Positions 37,063 to 62,529 of a stretch of 64,000 nt of DNA are shown piece after piece. A program made the translations under genes and the position numbers. Source of the DNA: Alviniconcha marisindica (lineage: Eukaryota > Mollusca > Gastropoda > Provannidae); NCBI GenBank assembly GCA_018857735.1, contig JABMCL010000991.1:345001-409000 (forward strand). Direction: 5' to 3'. How positions within the stretch are numbered: the stretch's first letter is position 1; every line of letters starts with the position of its first letter. The notes beneath the pieces are model-generated. The model ran no database searches and was not told the DNA's origin. It saw only the letters and a list, made by a program, of their open reading frames with translations.

Positions 37063-37142
<80 letters not shown>

Positions 37143-37185
37143 TACTACAGCACCGCGTAAATGAATGAGTTTGTTTAATAAGTAC
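36950..37185. repeat. (GA)n with duplicated 41-bp flank
   Basis: GCGTACTACAGCACCGCGTA then AATGAATGAGTTTGTTTAAT occurs twice, at 37025-37064 and 37140-37180, each time after a (GA)n block. The whole (GA)n-plus-flank block was duplicated. Confidence 0.85.
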
Positions 37186-37484
37186 CTTTTTACACGTGTA
37201 TTTTCAGCAACTGTTCCTTGGGTTTTAATACTGCTGCAATATTGTCTACTGTGATGTGGTATTATATATATATGTTTAGCTACGTATTTCATTTCTCTGA
37301 TGAAATAACAAAGTAACCTTGAATCTTGACCACATATTCTCGTATAATCTCTAATAAAGTAATCCTGAATCTTGACCACACATTCTCGTATAATCAGTGT
37401 GATGTTTGGAACGGTTCGCCACGGTTCTACTATTGGCGAATTCGGATTAACTGTACATGAAAACTATCGTTTGGCGGGAGCTGC

Positions 37485-37742
37485 CACAAGTATCATTTTT
37501 GTCGCCATAAAAGTTTTGTCCCGACAAACACGTGTTTGTCGCGACAAAAGTATGTCTGTCACGACAAAATTCTGTTTGTCGTGACAAATATTTGTCGCGA
37601 CAAAAGTTTTGTTGCGACAAACATACTTTTGTCGCGACAAACGTTTTGTTGCGACAAACAGACTTTTGTCGCGACAAGCACATTCTCGTTGCGACAAAAG
37701 ACGTGTTTGGTCATGACAAACACGTGTGTGTCGCGACACTAT
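37485..37742. repeat. Array of TTTGTCGCGACAAA palindromes (site 2)
   Basis: About 13 units of 18-28 bases; five have an intact GTCGCGAC core and the rest carry mostly C-to-T or G-to-A variants such as GTTGCGAC, GTCACGAC and GTCATGAC. The left flank GGAGCTGCCACAAGTATCAT matches the inverted flank of site 1. Confidence 0.85.
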
Positions 37743-37744
37743 TA

Positions 37745-38228
37745 CTATTAGGGACTGGAAGCCCAGGGCGGCCACCTAGACTCTCACACAGCTCTTGAAC
37801 TATGAGTATGAGCTCTTCGTTTCAGTGTTGCTTTACGTCCACAGAGACCGCACGTGCTGTTAGAGACGTGGAGCCCAGGACGGCCACCACGACTTTCACA
37901 CAGCTCCTGAGCTCTTCGTTTCAGTGTTGCTTTACGTCCACAGAGACTGCACGTGCTGTTAGAGACGTGGAGCCCAGGACGGCCACCACGTCTTTCACAC
38001 TGCTCCTGAACTCTGTTCTCTAATGTTGCTTTACGTCCACAGAGACCGTATGGACTACTACTTTACTAGGGACGGGGAGCCCAGGACGGCCACCTCGACT
38101 TTCACACAGCTCCTGAGCTCTGTTCTCTAATGTTGCTTTACGTCCACAGAGACCGTATGGACTACTACTTTATTAGGGATGATGAGCCCAGGACGGCCAC
38201 CTCGACTCTCACACAGCTCCTGAGTCAC
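37745..38228 (+). repeat. Tandem shared-module units, four copies of about 100 bp
   Basis: The repeat contains TTGCTTTACGTCCACAGAGA, GAGCCCAGGACGGCCACC and TTTCACACAGCTCCTGAGCT. A partial copy precedes them at 37755-37802. These units are the core and right part of dispersed family 3 without its left part. Confidence 0.85.
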
Positions 38229-38379
38229 ACTCCGAGCATCGCTTTCCGGCACCTTCCTCCAAACTCTGCCAGATTTAGTTACGCCACTGAAGGGGCACTC
38301 TTTATCTCCGCGCAGCTGTCCACAGACCTGTCCAGCGACGCGGTCAGCGCCCTCGAAAGACTGAAAGCTGTAGAAGCAA

Positions 38380-40090
38380 CACGGCCAAAGTCACGCGCAG
38401 GTAAACTGTGGACGTCATCCATCCAGGTAAAAAAGGAAAAGAGTTCGTCTCGATTCAAACATTCGTTATTTGACTGGCGTAAGCAACGGGTCATTAATCA
38501 AACAAACGTCTGATATAATTTGAGTCTGTACAAACTTATACGTTTGACACCAACAAAAGAAAAAAGAAGAAAGAAAAAAAAAGTTAGCTGAGTTTCTGAC
38601 CTAGTAGCGTAACTAAATGCTGGTTGAAGAAATCGAAATTGTGGATGTTCTTATTACTCTGAGCTCTTCTGTTTGAATGTTGCTTTACGTCCACATGCAC
38701 GGACGGACTATCAGGGACAGGGAGCCCAGGACGCCGACACCGACTTTCACACAGCTCTGATTTATTTATATATATTCCAACGAGGCTGGGAGACTGCAGA
38801 GATGCGGATATTCGGATTATTGCCCTCATCTGACAGAAGACCACCAGTCCCTGAGGAAATAGTAAACATGGTGCTAACGTCCACAGAACATAGGCTTACT
38901 GGGACGGGGGAATGGGGGAAGGGGTATGGAGTGGGGGAAGAGGGGAGTATATACCTTCGCTACCTTCACCACCAGAAGATCCTGCTTAAGATGGGCCGAT
39001 GAGAGCCATTTAATGTCATTATGTGGGACAAAGTCACAAGACAGTCCACAACCACAATTGTCAAGAAAGGAGAGCGAAGTTGTATCAGACTCAACGTGGT
39101 CCTTCGCACTACGCCTACGCTGCCAAACCGCTCCTTCATTGACGGGATCTGAAATCCAAACAACATCGTATCTGGATCCTACCATTGATGATTTTTCTTG
39201 GGAAATGACCATGTTGTCGCGGCCGAACCGACACAGTCTTAATTTCTAGACTGAGAACCGGCTCTCTTCATTGACGGGATTCTAAAATCCAAGTACCAAA
39301 CAACATCGTATCTGGATCCTACCATTGACGATTTTTCTTGGGAAATGACCACGTTGTCGCGGCCGAACCGACACGGTCTTAATTTCTAGACTGAGAACGC
39401 GGCGTCTGTGAAGATAGTGTTCCGAGTGCTGAGTGTGACGGGACTTAATGCATGGGGGGAAAAGCTCAGTTCAATACTTAGCCTTTCAGGTTCGCCTGTC
39501 GGCAATACATGAGGTGTAAAAAAGAAAAGAAAAGATCAGCCTGTTGAGAGAGAGAGAGAGGAGAGGAGAAAGAGAGAGAGAGAGAGGGACAGAATTGAAG
39601 TAATAATAATAATACTTGAGACCTAACCCGCACAGGCCCTAATGAACTACAAGTTCTTACAAATGCATGTCAAAATTCAATGCATACATCATTGACATGT
39701 CAACACGCACGCACACGCACTGCGCTTGCGAACACACACACACACACACCAGTCGCATATCAGGGCAACGAGACTGAAGAAATGGTTAAAAAGAGAACAG
39801 TTTTCATGTCGATTTGAAAGAGCTGACAGAGGTAGAATGGCTGACAGAAACAGGGAGTTGGTTCCAGAGAACTGGAGCTGGTAAGAGAAAGAGCGCTGAC
39901 CAAGGAGTGGAACAGTTTCTACCTTTCTTTAATCGAGCAGCAGGAGCTGTAAAGGTGAAGAAGTCTGAAAGCAGATGGGAGCCTGAGAGAAGATGATCTT
40001 AAGCGCAAAGCAAAGACAATTTGTATTTGATCCTCTGCTCGATAGGTAGCCAGTGTGAGATATGAAGCATAGGAGTGACGTGGGCAGATC
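38380..40090. repeat. Segmental duplication copy A (many small deletions)
   Basis: Contains a family 5 body fragment (about 38430), module fragments (about 38680), a heavily decayed SINE 2 on the minus strand (38866-39145), two units with ACATCGTATCTGGATCCTAC (about 39160-39390), (GA)n and a LINE 3' end (39600-40090). The order matches copy B at 40340-42165. Bases are missing at many homopolymers relative to copy B and to other SINE 2 copies. Confidence 0.75.
39600..40090 (-). mobile_element. LINE 3' end, copy A
   Basis: On the minus strand about 39870-39790 encodes a stretch with NQLPVSVSHSTS. The 3' UTR is at 39600-39720 (CACAGGCCCTAATGAAC, TTACAAATGCATGTCAAAAT) with an (ATT)n tail. The reading frame is broken by small deletions. 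Confidence 0.7.
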
Positions 40091-40339
40091 CTTGTTTGGC
40101 GAAGAAAGCGGCTATTGCAAGACTTGATGCGCGCGTATCATAAGCGGGCGCACGTACTTTTTAACACGGCGGCGTGTCAAAATAGGATCGCATCAAAAAG
40201 AGGACCGAATACCTCGTCCTATCGCGTAGCCGAAACGAAGTCATTTGCGTAGTTTGTGTAATGCAAGCGTAGATGCGTAGTTTGGGGTTAAATGTGGAAA
40301 ATTTTTAGCCAAATTGGTAGACTAAACAGGTCTTTGCAT

Positions 40340-41558
40340 ATGAAAAATGAAAACTGGCAACCCGCCCAAACACGCGGTAAACAGGACGATAGGGAAAAAA
40401 AAAAAGAGTTCCGTCTCGATTCAAACGAGTTTGGGTTTTTTTTGAGTGGGAAGCAACTGGTATTATCAAACAAAAGGAATAATTTGAGTCGTTTGAACAA
40501 ATTACTACGTTTTAGCACCAACAAAAAAAAAAAAAGAAGAAAGAAAAAAAAAAACCCGCCCCTTTTTGAAGTTTTCGGACCCCAGGCGAAACTAATCGGG
40601 AGGGGGAAGGAAGGATGTCCAAACCCGTTTGGAGTGTTTCTGAGTTTTGACTCTTGAGCTCTTTGTTTGAAGTTGCTTCGTCCACAGACGGCGGGCCCCA
40701 GGGGAAGGGAGCCCAGGACGCCGACACCCACTTTCCCAACCTGATTTTTTTTATATATTATTCCAACGAGGTTGGGGGGCGGCAGATGCGGGGTAATTTG
40801 GATTTTGCCCCCATCCACAGAGATGACCGACCCCGACAAGGGAAAGTAAGTAAACATGGTTTTAACGTCCCCAGAAACCATAATTTATAACGGGGGGAAG
40901 GGGAAGGGGGGTTTGGGGGTGGGGGAAGAGGGAGAGAATACACCTATCGCTACGCTGTCACACCAGAATGACCTGCATTAAAATGGGCAGCGATGAGAGC
41001 CATTTTAATGTTTCATTAATGTGAGAGACAAAGTCACAAGACGTGTCCACAGACCACAATTTTTGAAGAGAAAGGAGAGCCGAAGCGGTATCGAACCGAG
41101 GTCCTTCCGTTTTCCAGCCTACCCTAGGGCCAAAGGCCCCTTAACGGGTTCTGAAAAAAACCTCGTATCTGGATCCTACCATTGATGATTTTTCTTTGGG
41201 AAAAAGACCATGTTGTCGCGGCCCAACCGACACAGTCTTAATTTCTAGACTGAGAACCGGTTCTTTTTGACGGGATTTTAAAATCCAAGTACCAAAAAAC
41301 ATCGATTGGGTCCTACCATTGACGATTTTTTTTGGGAAAAGACCACGTTGTCGCGGCCGAACCGACACGGTCTTAATTTCTAGACTGAGAACGCGGCGTC
41401 TGTGAAGATAGTGTTCCGAGTGCTGAGTGTGAACGGGACTTAATGCATGGGGGGAAAAGCGTGCAGTTCAATACTTAGCCTGTTCAGGTTCGCCTGTCGG
41501 CAATAGGCATAAACAGAAGGTGTAAAAAAGAAAGAAAAAAGAAAAAAAAGATCAGCCT

Positions 41559-41609
<51 letters not shown>

Positions 41610-42165
41610 AGAATATTTAATAATAATAATGAATACTTAGAGCACCTAACCCGCACAGGCCCTAATGCCTACAAGTTCTTTACAAATGCATGTCAAAATT
41701 CAATGCATACATCATGAATGCACACACGCACGCACACGCACGCGCGCGAACACACACACACACACACACCAGTCGCATATCAGGGCAACGAGACTGAAGA
41801 AATGGTTTTTAAAAAGAGAACAGTTTTCATGTCAGATTTGAAAGAGCTGACAGAGGTAGAATGGCTGACAGAAACAGGGAGTTGGTTCCAGAGAACTGGA
41901 GCCTGGTAAGAGAAAGAGCGCTGACCACAGGACTTTGTTCGGAACGATGGTATTCTGAACACTTGGGTGTCTGTAGAAGAGTGGAGCTGCCAGGAAGGAG
42001 TGTAAAGGTGAAGAAGTTCTGAAAGGCAGATGGGAGCCTGATGAGAAATGATCTTAAGGCAAAGCAAAGACAATTTGTATTTGATCCTCTGCTCGATAGG
42101 TAGCCAGTGTAGAGAATGAAGCATAGGAGTGACGTGGGCAGATCCGGTTGTTTTGAAATGGAGCG
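40340..42165. repeat. Segmental duplication copy B
   Basis: Same order of elements as copy A: family 5 body fragment (about 40395-40490), module fragment (about 40675-40740), SINE 2 minus (40849-41150), two units with CGTATCTGGATCCTACC or a decayed form (41160-41390), (GA)n (41563-41606) and a LINE 3' end. Confidence 0.75.
40849..41150 (-). mobile_element. SINE family 2, decayed, inside duplication B
   Basis: GTAAGTAAACATGG, TTTTAACGTCCCCAGAAACC, body, GTATCGAACCGAGGTCC. The head is damaged. The matching copy in duplication A is at 38866-39145. Confidence 0.75.
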
Positions 42166-42195
42166 AGAGAGGAGAGATTGACTGAACTTTCAATA
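41615..42195 (-). mobile_element. LINE 3' end, copy B, with readable reverse-transcriptase C-terminus
   Basis: Minus-strand 42193-41780 stays open for about 137 codons. It shows TPMLHSLHWLPIEQRIKYKL, then KLSLLCLKIISHQAP, VLWNQLPVSVSHSTSVSSFK and KTVLF. The 'SLHWLP-x-x-x-RI-x-YKL ... LWN-x-LP ... FK-x-x-x-KT-x-LF' series is the C-terminal extension after the reverse transcriptase domain of CR1/L2-like LINEs. No RT catalytic motif is included, so it is a 5'-truncated insertion. Confidence 0.85.
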
Positions 42196-42204
42196 CTCAA
42201 GGAA

Positions 42205-42369
42205 AATATAAAAATATATATATCTATATCTATCTATCTTATCTATTATATATATATATAAATATATACATACATACATATATTGGCTCTACTAGTATAA
42301 ACTTGCATAGATCATTAGATGGATGTTTACTTTTGTTGTTATTTTTAACAAGGACTAGGCTTCTGCCTA

Positions 42370-42415
<46 letters not shown>
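42205..42415. repeat. (TA)n/(TATC)n microsatellites
   Basis: (TATC)n at about 42215-42245 and (TA)n at 42375-42412. Confidence 0.9.
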
Positions 42416-42417
<2 letters not shown>

Positions 42418-42737
42418 ATGGGAGTGGGTGAGGCTAGTGCGGGGGGAGCACAACTCAGAGACCGAGATGAACTCTTTGCGAACAGTTTGTTTGGTCTTAC
42501 AGTCATGTTTTTTATTTATCGAGTTTTAGTCAGCTGGTATTCTAAGAATCGTTGTGTGAACCATGTTTTTATCCACGTTCAGTTGCAACAAATAAACCCC
42601 CAAGGAAGGCAGTTGCCGAAAATTTGGGAATTTTAATTTTTATGGCAACTTGTTGTTTTTCTTTGACCACAAGATTAAAAAAAGCCTAATCCTGCCAGAA
42701 AAACACACACCTCGCTACAATATAAACATGGTATAAG
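42416..42737. other. No recognised feature
   Basis: AT-rich sequence without exon-like or repeat-like segments that I recognise. Confidence 0.35.
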
Positions 42738-43137
42738 GGTCAACTTTCTGTGCTGACTCTTATTTCGGTATCCGTTTCACCCCCGTGTTACCGAAGTAGC
42801 ACATAAAAGATCCCGGTCATTCTGCCAAAAGTGCAGGTGGCAGGTTACAGCTAAACACACTACACCACCTATGTGGCTTTGAGTGAAGTGACACTGTAAC
42901 CTGGTGCATGGTTGAATGGTGTACACAGAACTTGCGCCGAAACGGCAGCATTTCACGTGGCACCAGCCATGCAACAACCACAGAGCGCTATCAGTACATC
43001 ACTTCTGTGGATATTAATAATACGCGCCATAAAAGGATACAGTCACTCATTCAGAATCACATGCCAATGTGCGCAGTGAGTCTGCTCGAGAGCAGAGAAT
43101 AGTGCTATATATATAAAAGCTATGAATAATAATAATA
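42738..43137 (+). mobile_element. SINE family 1, head lost
   Basis: GGTCAACTTTCTGTGCTGAC through AAAAGATCCCGGTCATTCTG to GAGAATAGTGCTATATATAT and (AATA)n. Confidence 0.85.
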
Positions 43138-43345
43138 ACACTGAACGAAAGAAGGGCGAATCTAAAGAGGCCTACAGAGAATAGACACGTCATAGGCAAA
43201 CCAAACCAGTGTCAATAACAACACACAAGCGAAGCACAAAACAATATCCAGCCATGCACAGTTATAAAATAATTCTAGTCAACACCGACATATATATATT
43301 GATAATAAATGAAAACAGCATAATACTGGTGATGTTTGGTCACAG
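43138..43345. other. No recognised feature
   Basis: AT-rich, no recognised coding or repeat signal. Confidence 0.35.
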
Positions 43346-43347
43346 AG

Positions 43348-43725
43348 AGATTGGGGGGGGGGGGGGGGGGGGAGACAATCAATGCAATGAAGCAGAAGAA
43401 CGCTGTCAGCTGCCACAGCTATCGCAACAGCTTCCAATGGCCTCACCTCTACGAACAATACCACAGCAAGTGATTTCATTTCTGTCTCCCCCCCCACCCC
43501 CCCCCCACCCCCCTCGTTACATTCCTTCTGTGCACCTCGTGGTGTGTGTGTGTGAGAGAGAGAGAGTGAGAGAGAGTGGTGTGAGTGTGTGTGTGGTTGG
43601 GGGGGTGTGAGTGTGTCTGTGTGCATGTGTGTGTGTGTGTATGTGCGTGTGTGTGGGGGTGGGGGTGGGGGGGGGGGTACATGTGTGCATGTGGGTGGGC
43701 ATGTGTGTGTGTGTATGTGAGTAAT
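43348..43725. repeat. G-tract, C-tract and GT-rich complex
   Basis: G-tract of about 22 at 43351-43372, C-rich at 43487-43513, then GT/GA-rich and G-rich runs at 43540-43720. Confidence 0.85.
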
Positions 43726-43754
43726 ACAATTACTACTTTTGAGGTCTTATGCAC

Positions 43755-43860
43755 ATATTTGAGTAGATCTTGTAAAATACGGTGTGCTCACCCTTGTCGG
43801 TGAGATACAGCGTTATAGAAATGATCGTTATTATTCAGCTATTATTGTTATCTGTTATTA
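43755..43860 (+). repeat. 3' end of a dispersed element with (ATT)n
   Basis: CTTGTAAAATACGGTGTGCT, TGAGATACAGCGTTATAGAA, then TTATTATT. Second copy of the end seen at 9290-9400. Confidence 0.65.
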
Positions 43861-44340
43861 TTTGATCTTGTTCCATTGGCGATGCCTTGAGCATCGACCT
43901 CTTGTGCTTGATATCAAGTTAGTATTTATTAGTGTTTGGATTTTAACGTCCCACCAACAGCCTTACCTCAGGATGAATCTCACATTCAAAGTTCTTTTAC
44001 AACAGTTCAAAACACAAGTCACTATTGACTCAGCCACAATGATGCCTGGGGGAAAACGAGTCTACCTTTTTGAAAAACATCTGTTTTGTCCAAAAAGTCC
44101 AGCCTTTTTCCAACTCATTGAAGATAATAATAATGGAAATTTGTAAGTGCCATACCTATTAAAAATATTTTAAAGAGCCCTTCTTTCCTGTTGGACAAGA
44201 TCTGTTTTCAGATGGCTCGACTAGTTCCATTCCTCTAAAAACGTACAATACAGATACATATATATGTAAGCGCCAATGTCAAAGTTGGCTACCCACTGAT
44301 CTAAAAATAAATATTTTACTTTTTTATTTATAATTATATG
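43861..44340. other. Mostly unassigned; one repeat end
   Basis: GTTTGGATTTTAACGTCCCA at 43933-43952 and CCTCAGGATG match the element end at 49818-49870. Nothing else recognised. Confidence 0.4.
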
Positions 44341-44344
44341 TAAA

Positions 44345-44848
44345 TAGATTGACTGAGTGATTGATTGCTTTTTATATAGCACTGTTCTCTGCTCTTGAGC
44401 AGACTCACTGCGTTCTTGTAACATGTGCTTCTAAATGAGTGACTGTTGCTTTTTATAGCGTGTTTTTGAATATATATATCCACCCGAGTGGTCTAATTAC
44501 AGCACTGTTTGGTTGTTACATGGCTGGTGTCACGTGAAACTACTGCCATCTTGGTGTGTTCCATGTACACAATACAACCATGCACCATGTCACATCACTT
44601 CATGCAAAACCACATAAGTAGGGTGCATGTGTGTTTAACCGTAACCTGCCACCTGCACTTTAGGCAGAATGACTGAGGATCTTTAGCGTGCTACTGAAGT
44701 AACACAGGGGTGGAACAGATACAGAAATAAGAGTCAGCACAGAAAGCTGACCCTGGACAGGAAAAGAAAAAAGAAAATTCTCCCACTGCTCCTGCCAGGA
44801 CTCGAACCTGCGACTGCTCGATCATGAGTCCTGCGCTCTAACCACAGG
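44345..44848 (-). mobile_element. SINE family 1, near full-length, minus
   Basis: ATTGATTGCTTTTTATATAG at the tail, body, head at the right with GGACTCGAACCTGCGAC and CTCTAACCACAGG. Several CpG sites of the consensus are TG or CA here. Confidence 0.85.
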
Positions 44849-44974
44849 TGGCAGGTGTGGTTGGGGGGGGGAGATGACATTAAATTAAAACAGTATGGTA
44901 CCAACTGTTTGTTTGTTTTTAAATAAAAACATTGTGGCTTAGTTTGCAGCATGCACTGAGATACCAGTGAGAGA

Positions 44975-44977
44975 GGA

Positions 44978-45021
<44 letters not shown>

Positions 45022-45142
45022 CAGACAGACAGACAGACAGAAGACGACAGACAGAGACAGAAGACAGACAGAGACAAAGACAAGGACACAACACACCACA
45101 CACACACACACACACACAACCACACACACACACACACAGAGT

Positions 45143-45201
<59 letters not shown>

Positions 45202-45337
45202 CTCATTCACTGTCTGTAGTGTATCTCTGAATGTGTGAGTGTGTCTGTCTGTGAGTGTGTTATGTGTGAGTGCATACGTGTGTGTGTTGTGTGTGTGTGC
45301 ATGTATGTGTGAGCAAGACAGAGAGAAATCCATGTGC

Positions 45338-45409
<72 letters not shown>

Positions 45410-45412
45410 CTG
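44975..45412. repeat. (GA)n, (GACA)n, (CA)n, (GT)n complex
   Basis: (GA)n at 44982-45015, (GACA)-rich to 45085, (CA)n to 45139, (GT)n to 45199, then (GA)n at 45343-45407. Confidence 0.95.
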
Positions 45413-45474
45413 GATGTTTTGCAATGTACAAATTATACAACATAGTAAAAACTGAGATAACCAGATAGCAGCAT

Positions 45475-45625
45475 CAAGTTCAATTTGAGAATTCCCCAGG
45501 GATCTGCACTTGGCCCATGTTTGTTCCTGGTTTACAGTAATGACCTCCCAGAGAACCAGACTTTGATGGCAGAACTGTTTGCAGACGACACTGCAGTGAT
45601 ATTGGGTGGTTCAGGCAGTGTTGTT
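45475..45625 (+). pseudogene. LINE reverse transcriptase fragment
   Basis: Encodes RIPQGSALGPCLFLVYSNDL and then ELFADDTAVIL. The QGS-x-LGP-x-LF-x-x-Y-x-NDLP motif followed by FADDT is the core of the non-LTR reverse transcriptase palm, including the two catalytic aspartates. The usual spacing between the motifs is about right. Similarity stops near 45620 and no other RT motif is seen around it, so it is a short relic. Confidence 0.85.
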
Positions 45626-45699
45626 AACTCCCTTGGCTTTTGCCCGGTATTGCTTAAGTCCCTTGGCTGCTTTTATTTCCGGTGCATATTTTCTTCACA

Positions 45700-45836
45700 A
45701 TGGAAGGCGGTGACAGTGAATTTGCAAATTTTACACTGCCAACTTTAAAGGCATTTTTGGAGGCCCATAGTCAGACTGTGTCTGGCAACAAGCAATAACT
45801 TGTTGCTCGTGCTATAGGATTAGGATGCCCCCAAAT
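45700..45836 (+). pseudogene. SAP-like domain fragment with in-frame stop
   Basis: From ATG at 45700 the frame reads MEGGDSEFANFTLPTLKAFL, then EAHSQTVSGNKQ, a TAA stop, and LVARAIGLGCP in the same frame. The L-x-x-LK-x-x-L ... G-NK-x-x-LV-x-R pattern resembles a SAP DNA-binding motif, and the stop sits where the family has a glutamate (GAA to TAA). Downstream to 46200 there is no clear continuation. It may come from a multi-copy or transposon-linked SAP gene. The gene itself is not identified. Confidence 0.5.
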
Positions 45837-46184
45837 GCATTTTTTTCACGAACTCACAATCACCTAGTCAGCCAAAAAAAAAACAAAAGCACTTTTTTCC
45901 ACCCTCAATTCCCTTTCCCTGGTAATTTTTGCAACTGCAACAGTGGTGGCATTTGTATTGCTTCGCAATTCTAGGTTCAACTTCCATTGTTATACACAGC
46001 ATGAAGCAATGCCTACTCAAAAAATGCCTACTCAAAAATTGGCCCGAAAGTGATGCTGCAACCTCTCACGACTTCTTGTGCAAAAGATTACAAAGGGCAT
46101 TCACTTGTGCAAACCAGCGTCACCAAACCGCCAATAGTGATACTGATAGTGATACAAATCTGGTGTTTTGGTGTATTTCTCTGT

Positions 46185-46515
46185 CGCGATGATCTCTTCT
46201 TCTTCTTCATGTTGAGGGCCCACGATCAAACTGCTGATTATTATGGCGCTTAGACACTTGGTGGAAGGTCACCCTAAAGCTCTGTCGGTATGTACACTGT
46301 CAGTTCAGGGGGAATTGGGGTGGGGAGTGGGGCGGAGGGAAGATGGAAGGGGGGGGGGGGGGGAGAGTTGCGAGGGTTTATAGTTATACTATAGGGAGGA
46401 GGCCCTTGACACAAAAGTGTGGCCTCTTCTTCTTCTTCTTTCCTTGGATGCCCACAATCATGTTGATGATTATTCTGGCACTTTAGGTGGTGTTCGCAAA
46501 GTCCACATTTCAGCT
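46185..46515. repeat. Two diverged copies of an about 90-bp sequence around a G-tract
   Basis: At 46192-46280 and 46424-46515 the order is (CTT)n, GGGCCCACGATC or GATGCCCACAATC, TGATTATT, TGGCGCTT or TGGCACTTT. A G-tract lies between them at 46350-46363. Confidence 0.5.
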
Positions 46516-47482
46516 CTGGTCACAAGTCCTTAAAATTTAATTGTTGCACTATCTCTCTCTCTCTCTCAAAAAAAAACTACTTCCTTGGGCAGGCAGTTCC
46601 AGAACAGAAAGTCAGCCCCTCCTCTGGAACTCTGTAAGTCTCCCTAGCTGCTGAAAGCATGCAGACCACCCCCTGAATGACAAACCCCTCTTTAGTCTTT
46701 CTGTCCCTACCACCTACTATAACTGAGCTAGCAGCTCCCTACTCAGAGCTGTCATTGAGTGATTGACACATTGTGTCAACATAGTCATAGACTCAGTGTC
46801 TGATTCGGCTCATTGAGACAGGAAGAGTCACCAAGTCAGAAAGTGCGTGCAATGTAGACCTCCACCTCCCCCCTCCCGGTGACAAAATAGTCAACCTGAC
46901 TGTGGTCATTTCACAAAGATAAAACATGTACGCGTACAACAGTTAGTGAGTTACATTTCACACAGTAGTAATCATATCGATTGTGACAAACGTTTCCACA
47001 GCAACATTATCGATTTTGGGGGTATAACGGCAGGCCGATCAGAACCAAAAACAACAACACTGTGTTTTTACCTCGACTGACCGGATATACAACTAATTTA
47101 TGATTTAAAATCTCTTACCTTGTGGTCCCACTTTCACCGAAGTCACACCTAGTGAAAGTTACTATTGATCAAATATGCTGGCTCTGTAGCGGAAGTATTG
47201 TGAGAGTTATTTCCCTTCTGAGATAAGTCCATTTTTCGGAAGGGGGTATTGGTTGTCTTGAAAGCGTTTAAGATGATGGACATTCAACTCTCAATACCTC
47301 TGCATGATTGCGTTTCTCTGCTAAAACAAATACAAAAAGGTTGTAGGTATGTTTTGCTTACAATTCGGATTTGAAGGACTGTTTTCCGGCTACTTTGAGG
47401 TATCACCGACTCCCCTCTCCAACAAAGAGAACTAGCCTGTACTACTGTACAGAACAAGCTTCAAGCTAACATAAGGTTCAAA
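46516..47482 (+). promoter_or_regulatory. Region upstream of EIF2B5 start, likely promoter and 5' UTR
   Basis: There is no recognised repeat between about 46870 and the ATG at 47483, in contrast to the rest of the window. This makes it the best candidate for the promoter and 5' UTR. I see no clear TATA box or CpG island and cannot place the transcription start. A weak minus-strand LINE-like FWNCLPKEVV is at about 46575-46610. Confidence 0.35.
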
Positions 47483-62339
<14,857 letters not shown>

Positions 62340-62386
62340 GTGAGTCCTCGCATGGTGTAAACAGACAGGGAAAGTAACGGAAACAC

Positions 62387-62517
62387 GGAATCCTTGTGCT
62401 TTTTTTCTTTCTTCAGTGTGTTGGCATGTACGTGAGCATTTTTTCTATCAGAGTGGTGAACTGCGTGGCGCAGCGTACCAGCAAACAGTTATCATGCACG
62501 CCATGAATGCGCAATCC
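62387..62517 (+). repeat. Left copy of an intronic duplication flanking nested SINEs
   Basis: GGAATCCTTGTG, TTTCTTCAGTGTGTTGGCAT, GTACGTGAGCATTTTTTCTA and GTGAACTGCGT resemble 63568-63712. It could be an older tandem duplication in intron 9. Confidence 0.65.
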
Positions 62518-62529
62518 GCTGCAGCAGGG

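Noticed and set aside
37372..37584. 70-codon frame crossing the palindrome array
   Set aside because: The frame is mostly palindrome repeat plus unassigned flank; no similarity recognised.
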